64,000 nucleotides of DNA, taken from contig OZ020515.1 in the NCBI GenBank assembly GCA_963971425.1, positions 14,214,291 to 14,278,290 on the forward strand, in the 5' to 3' direction. The notes beneath the pieces were generated by a model. The model did not search any database. It saw only the letters and a program-made list of their open reading frames with translations, and was not told the origin of the DNA. The translations under genes were made by a program, and so were the position numbers. Positions 11,591-24,369 of this stretch are shown piece by piece; the first letter of the stretch is position 1, and every line of letters begins with the position of its first letter. This DNA is from Bryoerythrophyllum caledonicum. Its lineage: Eukaryota > Streptophyta > Bryopsida > Pottiales > Pottiaceae.

Positions 11591-12543
11591 TTAACCCCTA
11601 AAGGACCAAGTGTCCAAATTTGGCTTTTTGAAAAATCGGTTAGGTTCCTATGGTGTCAATTTCCAACATTCCACTTTGAAATTTTTACTATAGAAAGACA
11701 TTACCAAGAGCTCAGTGGGAAAACAATTTTTTCCTAAATTGGACATTTGATGAAAAAGTTATAGGGTTTTGAATTTGAAATGGGGAGGGCGGGCACCTCG
11801 GGCACCTCCAAAAACTTTTGATAGGATACTCTATTGAAAGTGAGATTTTCAGTACTCGCAAGTAATATTATTTCCCTTCATGTTGTCAAAAAAAAGTTCT
11901 TGTCTTTAGTGAAAAATAGCATACCAACCCAAGTCAAACATTTTCACACATTGTCACTCATTGTTGGGCAAGGTACCAAAAAAACTTCTTCTTTTCCACA
12001 TAAAACCTAGAGATCTTCATATTTTTCACTTTTTATTTTTTCCACAACAATATGTAATGTAAACCTTCTTATTGACCATTCGGACTATCAATCAAAAACA
12101 TATTAAATTCAAAAAAAATTAAAGTGTGAATTAACAAATTTCGAGCCTCCACTCCTTGCACACTTGTTTTGAATATGCTACACCCTATCTCTACCTCTAA
12201 AAATTGGTGTGTAAGGAGCTCACATCATGCTTAACAAGATGGTAATAGATTTAGACCTTGTGTAGTGAAATTTTTTGACACCAACTGAAGTCAAAGTCTG
12301 CTGATCCACTAAACGCAGGGAAGAAAATCAACCATTTGCTTGACTTCAAACACTATAATCTTGCAATCCATGCGGTCAAAGTTTATGAAATTTTGTACAT
12401 GTATTATTTAATAAGCCTTTATTGAGATCCTACGGTCAGAACTAAAAATCAAAGTTTTTGTTACCTTCTTTATTCATTGCACTAGAATCCATTAATTTTG
12501 AAGTGTTTTTGGTGTAAAACTGTCTTGGTACCTTAGGGGTTAA
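11591..12543. mobile_element. TTAA-flanked 0.95-kb non-autonomous DNA transposon (family A, inverted copy)
   Basis: It begins TTAA-CCCCTAAAGGACCAAG and ends GGTACCTTAGGGG-TTAA. The interior is the reverse complement of the 9021-9953 copy (GAAGTCAAAGTCTGCTGATC, AACGCAGGGAAGAAAA and others). No open frame of note. It would need a transposase supplied in trans, and none of piggyBac type is seen in this window. Confidence 0.75.
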
Positions 12544-13292
12544 CACTGGAGAGTGCCGTGATACCTCCGTTTTAATTTATCCACTATTGAAATTAGTGTG
12601 ACCCATCAAAAGTGTTGCTCATTCCACACCAGATAATACAATACATATACAGATTCGTATTGCATGTTACAGCCAGATGAAAGCTAATCATCTCACAAAA
12701 TTCAGTGCCCATGGGCGGGAGACGAAGACTAAATCACGTTCTAAATGTCAAATTAATTTGGTAAAAAACTTCACACAAAGGGTGTGGATGGAGAAAAAAA
12801 GAGGCGCCAACTCTCCAGAAACAGGACGACCATGTAGAGGCCGCTTGATCCTGTAGGGGTCAAACAAAATCCTCCAACGTCTTTAAAGATGTTTTAAAGC
12901 ACCATAAGGTAATTAACTGCCATCTGCGTTATGCAGAAACTAACAAGAGAGAACGATAGGTACCTATCAGCAGAGGATGCTACTTCTCATACACTAACCA
13001 TCTGGTATTTCCAACTACACAAGGAGAGCCTTCCAACAGTTGAATTGGCTACTAAAGCTTATCCACACCACTGCGATCTCCTGGGTATGGAGCGCACTGA
13101 GACGACAAAATGAGACTCAAAGAATGAGCATAGTAATCTCCATTTACATCCCGTTTCCCTATTCTGTAAACTACCTCATACATGCAGGAGAAACAAAAAC
13201 TGTGAGGGCCAAACTGGGGCCGATTCGTAAACTTCAGCAGCAGCTTCCAGGCAGTCATGCTCACCTACTCAGAAACGAGCGACTGCGAAGCC

Positions 13293-15375
13293 TCAGGAAT
13301 CGACGCAAGTGACTCGAAGAACAGCTTGGGCAGTAACAGCTGGAAGACTTTTAAAACAATACTGCTCCCAAGGGTCTTGCTTCGACGCTGTAACCTCGCT
13401 GTCTGGCGCTGGAACCTCGGTTTCGGGCGCAGGAACCTCTTCTGGAAGACTGGCCACTGGGGGATTTCTGCAGTATACACCATGCAAGTGAAGCAACAAT
13501 TTGCGGGCAGCTTCTCGAGCTTCGGGGAGCCTGTCATTCAACTGTGCAGCAGCGGTCTGTAGCAATGACTCGAGCCCAATTTGCTCGATGCCCTCAATTT
13601 CCTGTCACAACGCAGATAGAATTGTCAAATGTGAGCGTAAACGGAGCATTCACTGTACTTCACTCATAGAACTTCTCAGAAGAGCATTAGATCTTACATG
13701 TAGCCCACTGCTGCCAGATCTTACTTGTGATCAGTTCAGAGACGGGATCTTTCAAATACACAGAAATAATATACAGAGCCAGATGAGAACATACCAGTCT
13801 GGACGCAGAGTTGTAAAAACACACAGATGCCTTCGCCCGCACTTTTGGATTGAAGTGTTTCACGTAAGGCTGTAACTTTTGCAAGAGAGGTTGGGGAGCC
13901 ATATAGGTAGTCATAACCTCAAGAGACTTCTCAGCTTCTTCACAAACAAAACGCTTGTCCGTAGACGCCTTCAACAGGAGCTGCAGCAGCTGTAGGCACA
14001 TTTGCTTCATGTCAGATTTCAAAGCAATACATCACCGACTAGATTGTAGCGCTTCAAACACAAATGAAACTGACACCGTCAACAGACTCGAGAATCGGAT
14101 CTCAAAAGAACGAATACAAAATACAGAAAATACAAGCCAAGCGCTATTGCCAGATAATTTATGAGACCTACACTAATTGAAAATTGATGGTATTGTGCTA
14201 CATAGAGACACCGCAAGTGACATGATATATGTAAATGCTTCGCAATAGGTTCTAGAAAAAAAGCTTTGGAGCATGCAAGTACCAGAGGATCCAATATATG
14301 AAGCAAATGCTCCGGGTAGCCTTTGAATATTTCCGCACAGGACATGATAGCCGTCTTACATAATGCGCTCCGTGGATTTTTCATGGTTTTCGTCACCAGC
14401 ACAACAACTTTGTCTCTGTCACGCAAGAGATTTATTAGACGATTTCAAGGTCGTACAAGAATGCTTACAGAAATGACTACACATGCAACAAGACAGTTCT
14501 GTAAATGCAGATTAACACAGTAAGTACGCCATATCATTTGCAAGAACGGAACAAGCACACGCCTGTAACATTCTACCACAACCTCTAAAATGAAAATCAA
14601 GCTTACAGAATCGGCAGCAGCAACTCCGTGTGAAAAATAGCCAGCTGCCGGACATTGGTGATCGCCTCCAAGACTATCAGCCATTCTTTCGATTCAAGCC
14701 TTTCGAGCAACGTCTGAGACATGACAACAGGTTTTCACTTCATTGCTACACTCTCACAGCTCTCAAGTAGCCAGCAGCCTAATTCACCCTACCAAAATTC
14801 GAAAACCGAATAGTCAAACTTTTCGTTATCTCAATTGACTCAAAACTCATCCACAGCAGGCAAATCCACATTACGATCGAAAAAACCAGAACTCCTCTAC
14901 AGCCAAACTTGTCGTCAGAACGGGCGACTTAAACACAAAACGACAAGGTCACCAAGAGCGCATTGACAAGAACACACTGTGCGCAGTCTTTCCAACCTCC
15001 ACTCACTACCGCAAGACTGAACAAAAACTACAACCTCAACAGCTTGAAATTTTGAAAAAAATTGTAAAATAAAAAGAACCAGATCATCAACTGATAATAT
15101 TGCAAAATACTCGCTGGTCGTCCTAATTCTCCGACCCTTCCACCGCGCACACTCGAAAGAACCTCACACCAGCGAGCTAAATTTCACTCCTGGTGCGCAA
15201 GAACGCTTACTTGCAGGTGACAGACGACGTCGCACAAGTCCTTCAAATCCTCGGACAACACATACTCCACCTCGGCCTGCACGGGCTCGCCTCCACTAGG
15301 CAGCGCCACGGACTCCTTGGAAGACGGCGCCATCACTTTCTTCTCATCGCACGGCTCCGACACCGCTAACATCAT
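13293..15375 (-). CDS. ARM-repeat/TOG-like protein (At4g15830-like), 5 exons
   Basis: The exons are 15375-15211, 14713-14607, 14415-14283, 14004-13795 and 13601-13293, which splice in phase to about 307 aa. Exon 1 starts MMLAVSEPCDEKK; an ATG one codon later, or the one at VMAPSSKES, is also possible. The body has LLERLESKEWLIVLEAITNV, FHTELLLPIL, KTMKNPRSALCKTAIMSCAE, LLKASTDKRFVCEEAEKSLE, LLQKLQPYVKHFNPKVRAKA and LNDRLPEAREAARKLL. The tail DPWEQYCFKSL matches the plant family. This is the plant CLASP/TOG-related ARM family (Arabidopsis At4g15830, At3g01450), about 300 aa, with a helical HEAT/ARM fold. A microtubule role is inferred from fold only. The exon 4 acceptor could alternatively be 10 bp further in. 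Intact. Confidence 0.8.
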
Positions 15376-17329
15376 TCAATGCCACAAGTACTCCAAAACT
15401 TCACCGATCGCACCGCAGCAACACCTTCCCTACAACGGCAACGCGCATTGGAATGCAACAGCAACCAAACCCTAGCAGCAAACCAAGCATTGAATGGAAT
15501 AATGTACAACACCGAGGGTTCAAGGCGATGGTGGAGGGAAAAAGCCGACGACGAAGCGCAATAACGCCGTTCACAACATGCACATCCCGGGTATAGAACC
15601 AGTATCACACGTTTATCACCCCGGTATTACACGAGTATCGGACATTTATCATCCGAAACTGGAGGCGTTCGGAGTGGTGAAGGGAGGGTGAAGCGGGTAC
15701 CGTGCTGTGTCATTGGGGCAGTATCATAGTGGTATTGTGCCGTTATCGGGCGGAAAAATTTGAATCGTTCGGAGTATCTAGGGGCGGGGGACGGGAAGTG
15801 ATCGGGTATTACGCTGGTATCATCCCAGTTAGAAGAGGGTATCTGTGCAGTATATGGTAGGTATTGGGGTAGTATTGGTTAGGTATCAATACAGGGCTGA
15901 CGATGAGGGTGGACTTGGACGTTTCAAATCAGTTTCGGTGGTTTGAATTTGAGTTGACGTGGTTTGGAGGGATCCAAGTTGAGGGATTTGAAATAAGGGA
16001 CTAGGAAAGGATATTTTGAGATGCGAGCAGAACTTTGAGTGGTTTTTGAGCAGTTCATTGATTTGCTCTTGGATTGAAGTGTTTTCAGTTTTCCAAATTC
16101 CAATTTTAAGCATCAACTTTCAAATAAACCACATCTTGTTTGGACCTTATTTCTTTATAACAATTCCATTTTTTCCCTTGAAATACCTGCCAAGGAGTCC
16201 ATGCTGTACGTGAAGTTGGTGGTAAAAGGACATAAAAGTTGGTGGTCTAAAAGTTGGTGGATTAAGAGTTGGTGGGCTAAAGGATCTCAAGCGTGCAATA
16301 CTTGTCAGTAGCGATTCCTTTGTTTTTTGTTGCTCAATATTATGTGGGTTTTTAATAATATTTTATTAATCAAACTAATATTTTAACAATCTCACCTAAA
16401 TTGTTTATCGTAGCTTATTAGCCTCTGAGACAGAAAATTGTTAATTCTAAGGGTATCTAAAATATTGGAAATTAACTACACATTAGTATGCTTACTTTTG
16501 GATCACCACTATTTGGAAAGAATCAGCTACTTACGAATTTCATTAGATCACAGTTGAAGGCGTGAAATAGCTAAAAAGCTACGTAAACCAATTTGTGAAA
16601 AGAAAATAATCCACTTTACAAATCATTTTAATGGATCGCTTAAGAAAAAGAACACTCCCAATTAGAAGAGGATTCGAACACTGTTTTTGAGTCTTGATAG
16701 TGATCTCGAAAACCCAAGGCATTTGTGAAAATGATTGTGAGCAAAATATCGCAAAAACATTGGTGGTGATTTGTGAAGAGTTACAAAAGCGTCTAGAACA
16801 ATGCCTGAAACTCAATATAGTATAAATGTGGTAAGCAACACAATTAAGCAAGGCAACTAGAGAGACAAACTCATCTCTCAGATGTAATTGTATGACACAA
16901 TCAATAATGGAATATATTTCACAGATAAAAAAATGAAATGTAAGAAAGAATCTCTACTGAATCACTCCCTTCCGTAAATCCACTCACTGATGCGAGAAGG
17001 CTAACAAAAAGACAACTGCCTCCATAAAAAAATGTCTCTCGAATAAAGAAAAAAATGTAAATATGTGTCTAGAATACACCGACATACAAGCCACTCCAGT
17101 AAACCCCACAAATACAAACATGCTTCTATCCGGCTCAGAGGCAGGCGAGCAACGACAAAGGTTATGTCCAGTATTCTGAATCTAGGGTTTAAGGGAGTAA
17201 CCAAGGCCACTCATTGATGGTGATGTTGGAAACAAAAAGCCATAGTGATAACAACAGGGGAAACTCACGACACACCTTTCTCCAGCGGATGGATTCCAGC
17301 CATTGTTTCCTTCCCAGCGCGTGCATCGT
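15376..17329. other. Intergenic region between the ARM/TOG-like and NHX genes
   Basis: The first 500 bp lie upstream of the ARM/TOG-like gene and contain many short TATCA/GGTATT-type reiterations (15595-15895). The remainder is AT-rich. No coding sequence or RNA gene is supported. About 17000-17329 should hold the 3' UTR of the minus-strand NHX gene. Confidence 0.45.
16213..16283 (+). repeat. Short tandem repeat AGTTGGTGG
   Basis: Four spaced copies of AGTTGGTGG(G/T) with connecting TAAAAG-like linkers occur in about 70 bp. This is a small minisatellite with no known function. Confidence 0.6.
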
Positions 17330-20300
17330 TCACGAGGGGCGGAATGGGGAATGGAACGGGTACGCAGCTTCGTCCTCAGCGTGAGCGAAGCCGTCAGCGT
17401 TGTAGGGCACAAACCCCCGGCCACCGAACACGGGCCGCATGTAGGCGTCGTCAAACGCGCGCCATCCGTCGTGGATGAAGTTGGTGGGGACGGCGAGCAG
17501 CATTGCGAGGGAGGAGCGGCGCGGGGGGCACAGGGGGCTCCCCCCGGTTACGGCCTCGGCGTCCAACCCCAGCAGAGGCACCCGGAAGTCGGCTTCGAAG
17601 GAGAAGATTTTGGGCGTGTTCGGCTCGGAGGTGGTGTAGTCGTAGTCTGTTCTGGAGGATGGTGGCAGGACCCATCGCATTAGTGGCTTCGTGGCTGTTC
17701 CGAAGACCTGTGGGGAATCATAGAGGTGAGTGCCCAAACTTGTTTCTCTTTGCAACATCTGTAGATCAAAACTAGCAAACTGGTATACGTTAGAAGCAGA
17801 ATAGATGTTTCAAGCAATGAGGAATTGGACTTTGAACTACCATGAGAGTAAATAGAACAATGCCGATGGTGGTGGTGATCGCTGTGGCGTACTCGGGACT
17901 TTTTGCTTCTCCAGCGCTAGTGAACTGCAAAATGCTCAGAAGAGAATACACCACTCTGAGATGAATTTGTTGCCAACATTTGGAGAATTAGGAACTCTTT
18001 GTTTGGATGGGAAATTAAAAGCCGTCCCCCGTACACACTTGCCTGGAACTGACAAAAAGCAAACCTTACAGAAATTCACACTAATCGTGCCTACAATTTT
18101 TTTATTTACTCGTGACTGCTTGTGGAGATGGACAACCATACTCGTGACTGCTTGTGGAGATGGACAACCATATGGTTCGTAATGTAACAGGTTGATCAAA
18201 GCTGTACCTGGTTAAAAGCCAAGGCAATAGACACTGCTCCTCTCATCAATCCAGCCCACCAGATCACAATCTGCAAGACGAAACAATCTTCAGTATCTCT
18301 TTAGAAAACAAGAAGTAAGATGAGCCCGTCATTGTTTTATGAGCAACTAAAGACATAGATATTAACCTCAAGCTAAAAAACCTGCTTCAGTGAGAAACGC
18401 ATTGAAAGGATACTACCTGCTGACGGAAGCTGATCTTTGTATCGCTGCTCTTTCGCATGTAGTTCGAAAGTGCAGACAGTGGGAACACGAAGGCAGCCCG
18501 TCCAACCAAAATCAACATGAGAGTGGTTGCAAAGAGGCCGAAAGATTGTCCTGCGCTGAAGAGTCCAGGAAAGGAACAATGTACAGCATGAGTATTGGAA
18601 ATATAACAAAATTACAGAAAACAATCAATGGCAAACCGGACTTACTTCAGTTGCACCATCCTCCACTTGTCCACATCTAATGCATCCATCCCCACGTACA
18701 AGAAGATGAACGTCTCTGCAATGAAAGACATGGTTGCAAATCCATGCCTGCCATTACCACGAGGATAGAGTCAGCATACAATCTCTGGTCTTGATCTTAA
18801 TCAACAAATGCCTTCTCGATCCAATCAGTTGTAATTTTAACCATACACTAAATACTGAGATGAATAAACGTTTGGAGCCAACGTACTTGGTTGTCACTCT
18901 TGAGCTTTCAGTAACATTATGCCAGGTGTAATGGGACATTACAATGCCGCAGAAGAAGACCGTAAGAATCCCACTCAGATAAAACAGCTGCATACAATAT
19001 ACGGAAGGGTAATGAATTAGCAAAACAATACAGCAAAAAAGATCTGGATACGCATGAGACTAGGACTAGCATGTTTTTGAAGCAAACTAGATATAGCCGA
19101 GAGAGAGAGAGAGCTAGTAACCTCAGCTAAAATGTATGAAAGGTAAGCCATGATAGTCATCAGTGCAATTTCACGGTCTGTAGAATGCCTGCAAGGAAAC
19201 ACATCAACAGCCTTTCATCACTTAATATGTGGTGAAAGATAAAAGTAGACTCATTGTGGTCTGATGAAGACTTTCAAACGAACAGTGCAGGTGCAAAATC
19301 TACTCAGAAATTTCTCACCTAGCAAGATAAAGCGTCTTGATAATGTAAGCACTCAATAATCCAATCTGCAGAAAAGAAGAGGACGCATGCCTGTTAGTGA
19401 TTCAAAACCGAAGGTTGTGATCAAAAGACGACAAACACGTGAATCCAATCAAATATAAGCCATGTCCCAGAGAAGGACATATGTAGAGAAACTTCACTTA
19501 CCGCAGTACCGAGAATGGTACTGGAAAAAAACAGCTGCAAGAAGCTCCCAAATATCCGAAGCACCTCCATGCCCGTGAAGTCTTTGAAGGCTAGCTTCTG
19601 TACGGCCCGAAATAAGACCACCGAGGTAGCGTCGTTCACCACTCCTTCTCCAAAGACAAGGCTGTACAACAGAGGTGACTCGTCCTGGCTTAGGACCTGC
19701 ATGCAAAAAAGAACAAGTCAGCAAATGCTCCCAGAAAGAATGATGATCCAAACAACTTGTCCAAAATCTCCGTCAACCAATTCAACCCACCTGAAGCACG
19801 CAGACAGAATCTGTAGCTGAGAAGATGGTCCCGAGTGCTGCAATGATACAGTCGATTACATTAGTCTAGTAAGAATAAACAACGACGTCAACCAACCGCA
19901 AGAAACCACATCTTACCAAGGTAATCACCAATCACGAGTTTGTCGAGTCCAAACTTTGGAAACATGAACCTGGAACCTGCACATGAGAAGGTCAATTGAT
20001 GCTGAAATCAGAAACCAGTTTCAGGTTATCCCACTGGATAAGACAAAGAGTTGCAAACCTCAGACTGACCAAGTATTGCGACTAAAGCCTCACTGAACCT
20101 TGAGTCAGCATACCTGCTGTGATGATGGCAAACGAGATGAAAACTCCAATTACTCCGTAAAGCATGATGGCCACAAAGTTCCGGAAGAACTGCTTCTTCT
20201 TGACCTGAAAACTGTTCACGAAAACATTCACGGCTAACTAAGTATATATCCTCGCAACATCTAAATGAATTCTGTATGATTCTGAAGAAAAGTAACGCCA

Positions 20301-21259
20301 ACATCAGAAACTAGAAAACTGGTAAAAAATCTTGGTTCTGGTTCACTCACGTACCCAGCATTGAAAATGATAGGAGGTAGTAGGTATATAAAGAAAAGCT
20401 CCTCATTGAACTGCAGAACATGAGAGCTGGCTCCCTTACTCGTCACCAGTACCACAATTCCTGTACAGAAGCCCTGCCACGTCAAAGCTTTTATGTCAGT
20501 CAGTAGCCTCTTTTCCAAAAAACAGTTCTGAGTGCACGCTTGAGAGGCAACACAACACATACTTCTAAACGATTGCATGAACCTAAACCTAAACCTAAAC
20601 CTTTTTTTACGTCAAAGTTACAAATTGGAAGACAGAGCACTTCTAGACATCAGACCATGGCAAGTAGAATGCAGTGTATTTGTTATTTTATTGTAATATA
20701 GGAACAAGTACACATCTGTCTAAGATCAAAAGAGTAGATCAATTTGGTTCTAGTGAACAATTGAATTCCTGTTTCACAACTTTTCTGTGGTAAAAATACA
20801 TAGAATGGTACACGAAACACAGAACAAAAGACGGAGGATGAAAGACTATAACAGCCCAGATTTTTAATTCCAATTTCCCTTGTTCACGTTTTCTAGCCCT
20901 GAGGGTAGTGAAGATTCGAACTATTACAACTAGTCACAAAGAAAGAGTTCCTCGTGATCGATTGCAGAAGTAAATTACGGACCAAAAAAACTACTCTTTT
21001 ACAAATATGGAAGGTGATGATCCAAACCCTCCTAGAAACTTACAAGAATGATGGCGGTGACGGATTCGCTGATCCACTGAAATTCCTCCATCAAGTGGCC
21101 CATGACGATGCACGCACATAGCAGCGTGACGAAGAGCGTGACGGAGACCACCACCATGTGGTCCTCGGCGTCGCCCAGCCCCACCTTCGTCATGAGCGTG
21201 TGCAGGGGGTGGATCGCCCTCGCGTCCATCCCGCCACCCCCAAAAAACCTCCAAGGCAA
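17330..21259 (-). CDS. Vacuolar-type NHX Na+(K+)/H+ antiporter (complete, 14 exons)
   Basis: The exons are 21259-21044, 20473-20351, 20204-20114, 19976-19917, 19837-19791, 19696-19502, 19365-19319, 19188-19122, 18987-18887, 18747-18646, 18555-18417, 18270-18208, 17924-17841 and 17707-17330. All are GT/AG and phases close to 570 aa (560 if translation starts at the ATG at 21229, MDARAIHPLH, which looks more family-like). Landmarks: LLCACIVMGHLMEE, the amiloride-binding box FFIYLLPPII (about residue 99), ATDSV, SLVFGEGVVNDATSV with the ND pair, HSTDREIALMTIMAYLSY, FFCGIVMSHYTWHNVTESSR, FIAETFIFLYVGMDALDVDK, IVIWWAGLMRGAVSIALAFN and the tail MRPVFGGRGFVP. It resembles Arabidopsis NHX1-4, tonoplast exchangers that load Na+/K+ into the vacuole against protons. 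About 10-12 membrane segments are expected. No damage is seen. Confidence 0.95.
18109..18172 (+). repeat. Perfect 32-bp tandem duplication in an NHX intron
   Basis: The unit beginning CTCGTGACTGCTTGTGGAGA occurs twice head-to-tail (18109-18140 and 18141-18172). It lies in the intron between NHX exons 12 and 13 and looks recent because the copies are identical. Confidence 0.9.
20581..20602 (+). repeat. Short telomere-like (ACCTAA)n tract in NHX intron 1
   Basis: Three and a half copies of the hexamer ACCTAA are followed by a T run. It resembles, but is not identical to, the plant telomere repeat CCCTAAA, and is too short to be more than an interstitial microsatellite. Confidence 0.6.
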
Positions 21260-22300
21260 AAACGCACCCTAACCTTAGCCAACCCTGGTCCCCAAACCCC
21301 CACAAATCCAATCAGCACCACATGTGGATCACCAAATTACCAACTTCGGTCCTCATGATCTAGCAGATCGAACAAACACAGATCCTTCACCCCACCGACT
21401 AGCTCACAATCAAATCATACATGAAGTTAACCTCAAAAACAAGATTTTCAAAGCATAAGTTCACCGATCAACTCCAACCCCGAACTCAACACCCACACTC
21501 CGAACCTCTCTGGATGAAAAGAATTCGGATCCTGAAGAACAGCAGCAGTAGATATGAAGAGATGTATGCAAGTGCCTCTTTTCTTCTCTCCAAAGACTGC
21601 GAGGCTCTATCAAACCGGTGACGAGCTAAACCTCAACACGAAGGCGCTCCGGCTTGTCGCTCGCGCCCCGCAAACTAACTCGACACTGTCATCGCTGTAC
21701 AAAAAGAGTTGCACCAATATTTCAAAAACCTGCAGCTTACATATCTAAACCCTAGAACTTGCATTTCAGAGGCTTATCTGAAACCGTCGACCACATGAGA
21801 AGTATTCAGATTTTCAAAGCGTGGGTTCACCAATCAACTCCAACCCTAACTCTCCAAATCTCTCTGGATGAAAAAGAACTCAAATTCCTAGTTTGGCCCA
21901 CTGCCTGTGGATGTTCCCCAAAAACCCCATTAACTCTATCCAAACATCCAAGCGTCCATCCTGCGTCACAATTATTAGCAGGTGGAACTTCTCACACAAC
22001 TACCAGAAACGTATACCGACTAGCAAGGCTCATCGCTGTTACATGAAAGAACGTTCTCCCTCCAAACTACAACCTCGCCGCAGCGATGCCAATTTGGCCG
22101 CAGGTGTATTTCCACGCCGTGTTTTCAGACATGAAAGGAGCGTCGCGTAAGAGTAACGAAAGAAGGACCGATTGAAGCGTAACCAAGTGAACACTGAGAA
22201 ACCCTGCAACCCAAAAGCTTGCGCTCATATTCAGCACAAAGAGGTCACCCGATAACATGGAAGTAACTTAGTCATATCAACATAGATCACAGAAGAACAG
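21260..22300. promoter_or_regulatory. Upstream/leader region of the NHX gene
   Basis: As with the LRB-like gene, the plus strand here is C/A-rich, so the NHX sense strand is G/T-rich, especially 21230-21520. The short open frames do not resemble known proteins. Two blocks share phrases such as TTTTCAAAGC, TCACC(A/G)ATCAACTCCAACCC and CTCTCTGGATGAAAA (21448-21530 and 21811-21875), which points to a local duplication. Confidence 0.4.
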
Positions 22301-23809
22301 CCCGGCCTTCTTCTTCTTCTTTTACATTTACTTTTACTTTTGGTCGATCTAGAGCCAAATTGCAAAAAAAAATTCCCGGAAAGAGAATACTCCCGAGAAA
22401 AGTGGGAAAATTGTGATATCATGTCGCCAAAACTTCATTGATGGCCGTTGCTACATCCCATATTGCCAACTAATTGAACAGCCAGGACTCCATCCTATCG
22501 CCAAGAACGATGTACAATTCTATGTTTATTGAGATGAATTCTCCGAAATGGGTGTTTATGGAGAGAATTTGATTTTGTTTGGTTTTAGGAGGAAGCTAGA
22601 AGTGCTAGAGCTCCCTAGCCTCTCTGGCTATTTCCACTAGAACGAAAAAGAAAGGGCTGAGAACAATTGTGCCGTAAAAAGCATGCGATCAGACGCCAAA
22701 CCCCAAAAATCCAAATTTTTAAACTTGAAAGCTCACTTGCACGTCACCCGAAAAGCCAAAATGCAAAGGTGTTGGAAGAAGGTGGGAAATTTGATGAGAA
22801 GAATTGGTAGGTGAAATTTGTTGTTAGATGTGATTACAAACCTTGAGGAGTTGTAAAGTAGTTGTATAGTAAGCACTCTTAAATTAAAGGGCTACCAACC
22901 AAGTGGAGTCAAATGATGCATGTGGAGAGGAGCGGAGGGATCTATATAGACGGATGGTAAGGGAAGGAGGGTGAGGACAAAACATGGCCCTTGTTTTAAT
23001 GTTGGAAGAGGGCGCTGTATAGACCAAGGTGGGTCCGTCAAGGGTAATTTGGAGCCGCATGCCCCACATTTGGCCCCAAAATTCCAAAAAAAGCACATGG
23101 ACCGCCAAATTTTTTTTAAAAAAAGCCAGAAAAAAGAAGCCTATCCCTACCTCCATGACATCCGTCTACATGAAATAAACAGATCTGGAGCGTAGAAGAG
23201 AAGAGGGAGATTATGATTGGTGTGCGGCTGCTAGTATTGTATTGTGTTGTTGTTGGGTGAGTTTGCGTGGCAGTCTCGGGGTTTGTCTCGTTGTGGAGTC
23301 TGAGGATTTATCTAGATACCGATGTCTTTATTTGAGGGGACGAGGGTGGCTGAATACTGACGTGGATGAATAGGTTGGCTGGATGTGGATTGGACCATCT
23401 TCGAAATAGTTCTATTCTCAAAGTGGTTTTTGAAGCTTTATCTAGGAGTTTTCTGTCAAAATAGAATTTCTAAAGTTTTAATTTTTGCTTAATAGTTAGG
23501 ATTTTATAGATTAAAGTTATGTGGATTTTCTAAAAGTATTTATGTTTTTCACGGCGATTATTGCATGGAGTTTAAAATGAGTTCAATCATATATTTTATA
23601 CCATACTTTTTATGTTGCTTTTAAAAAAATTGTTCATCTTGGAAATAATTCTGCTTGAAAAAATGTTCCACTTAAAAAATGTTCTAAACTAGAGTAATTT
23701 ATATGTTCTAAAATGGTTCTGTATGTCTTTCAAAAAAATATTTATCTAATCTTCTTTAGATAGTGATTCTAAAAAGTTGGATATTATTAGTGGTTAAGGG
23801 TTTGATAGA
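22301..23809. other. AT-rich intergenic DNA
   Basis: No gene is supported. The stretch has long T/A runs, simple tracts and repeated GTTCTAAA/TTCCAAAATGGTT-like phrases that also occur at 24040-24150. I cannot assign it to a known element. Confidence 0.4.
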
Positions 23810-23947
23810 TTAATCCCTAGAGGACCAAGGCATTTCATAAGAATCTCCATGATGTAGTAAAATTTTGACCACCTGGATTGAAATGTATTTGCGGTCAAAA
23901 TGAAACATTTTGTACCCAACAAGTACACTTGGTCTTTTGGAGGTTAA
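23810..23947. mobile_element. 138-bp TTAA-flanked MITE (family A termini)
   Basis: The left end is TTAATCCCTAGAGGACCAAG. The right end, reverse-complemented, is TTAACCTCCAAAAGACCAAG. These match the family A consensus TTAACCCCTAAAGGACCAAG with a few substitutions. It is a short internally deleted relative of the 0.93-0.95-kb elements. Confidence 0.6.
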
Positions 23948-24369
23948 ACTAATGTGAGTCTTTTAAAAGTATTTACGTCTTTGAGGCAATGATTATGCAA
24001 CTTATAAGAAAGATGATATAATTCATATCTCCAAAATGGTGTAATTTTGTTGTTTTGACAAATAGACCATCTTAAAAATAGTTCAAACCAAAATACCATT
24101 TCAATCCAAAAATAATGATATTCCAAACATAGTCATATTCCAAAATGGTTCATCTTTAAAAAATCATTTAAAAATTTACTTAGATTTAAATCTTCATAAA
24201 AATGATTTTTTGGCTGGTTTTTCAAACAAATAGACTATATCTCATGTATAATAAAAGCCCTAAGGGATATCAGAAGAAGAAGAACTCCTGTCTCAATCGG
24301 AGGCCAAAGTGAATAAAGTGTCTCCTTGTTCGACCACTAAATCCATGTCCACCAGACATAGGTTTGGTA

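Noticed and set aside
20581..20602. Interstitial telomere or former chromosome end
   Set aside because: Only about three and a half hexamer units, not the canonical plant heptamer, and inside an intron.
20991..21311. 106-codon frame over NHX exon 1
   Set aside because: Out-of-frame shadow; the NHX frame in the same place encodes the conserved first membrane segments.
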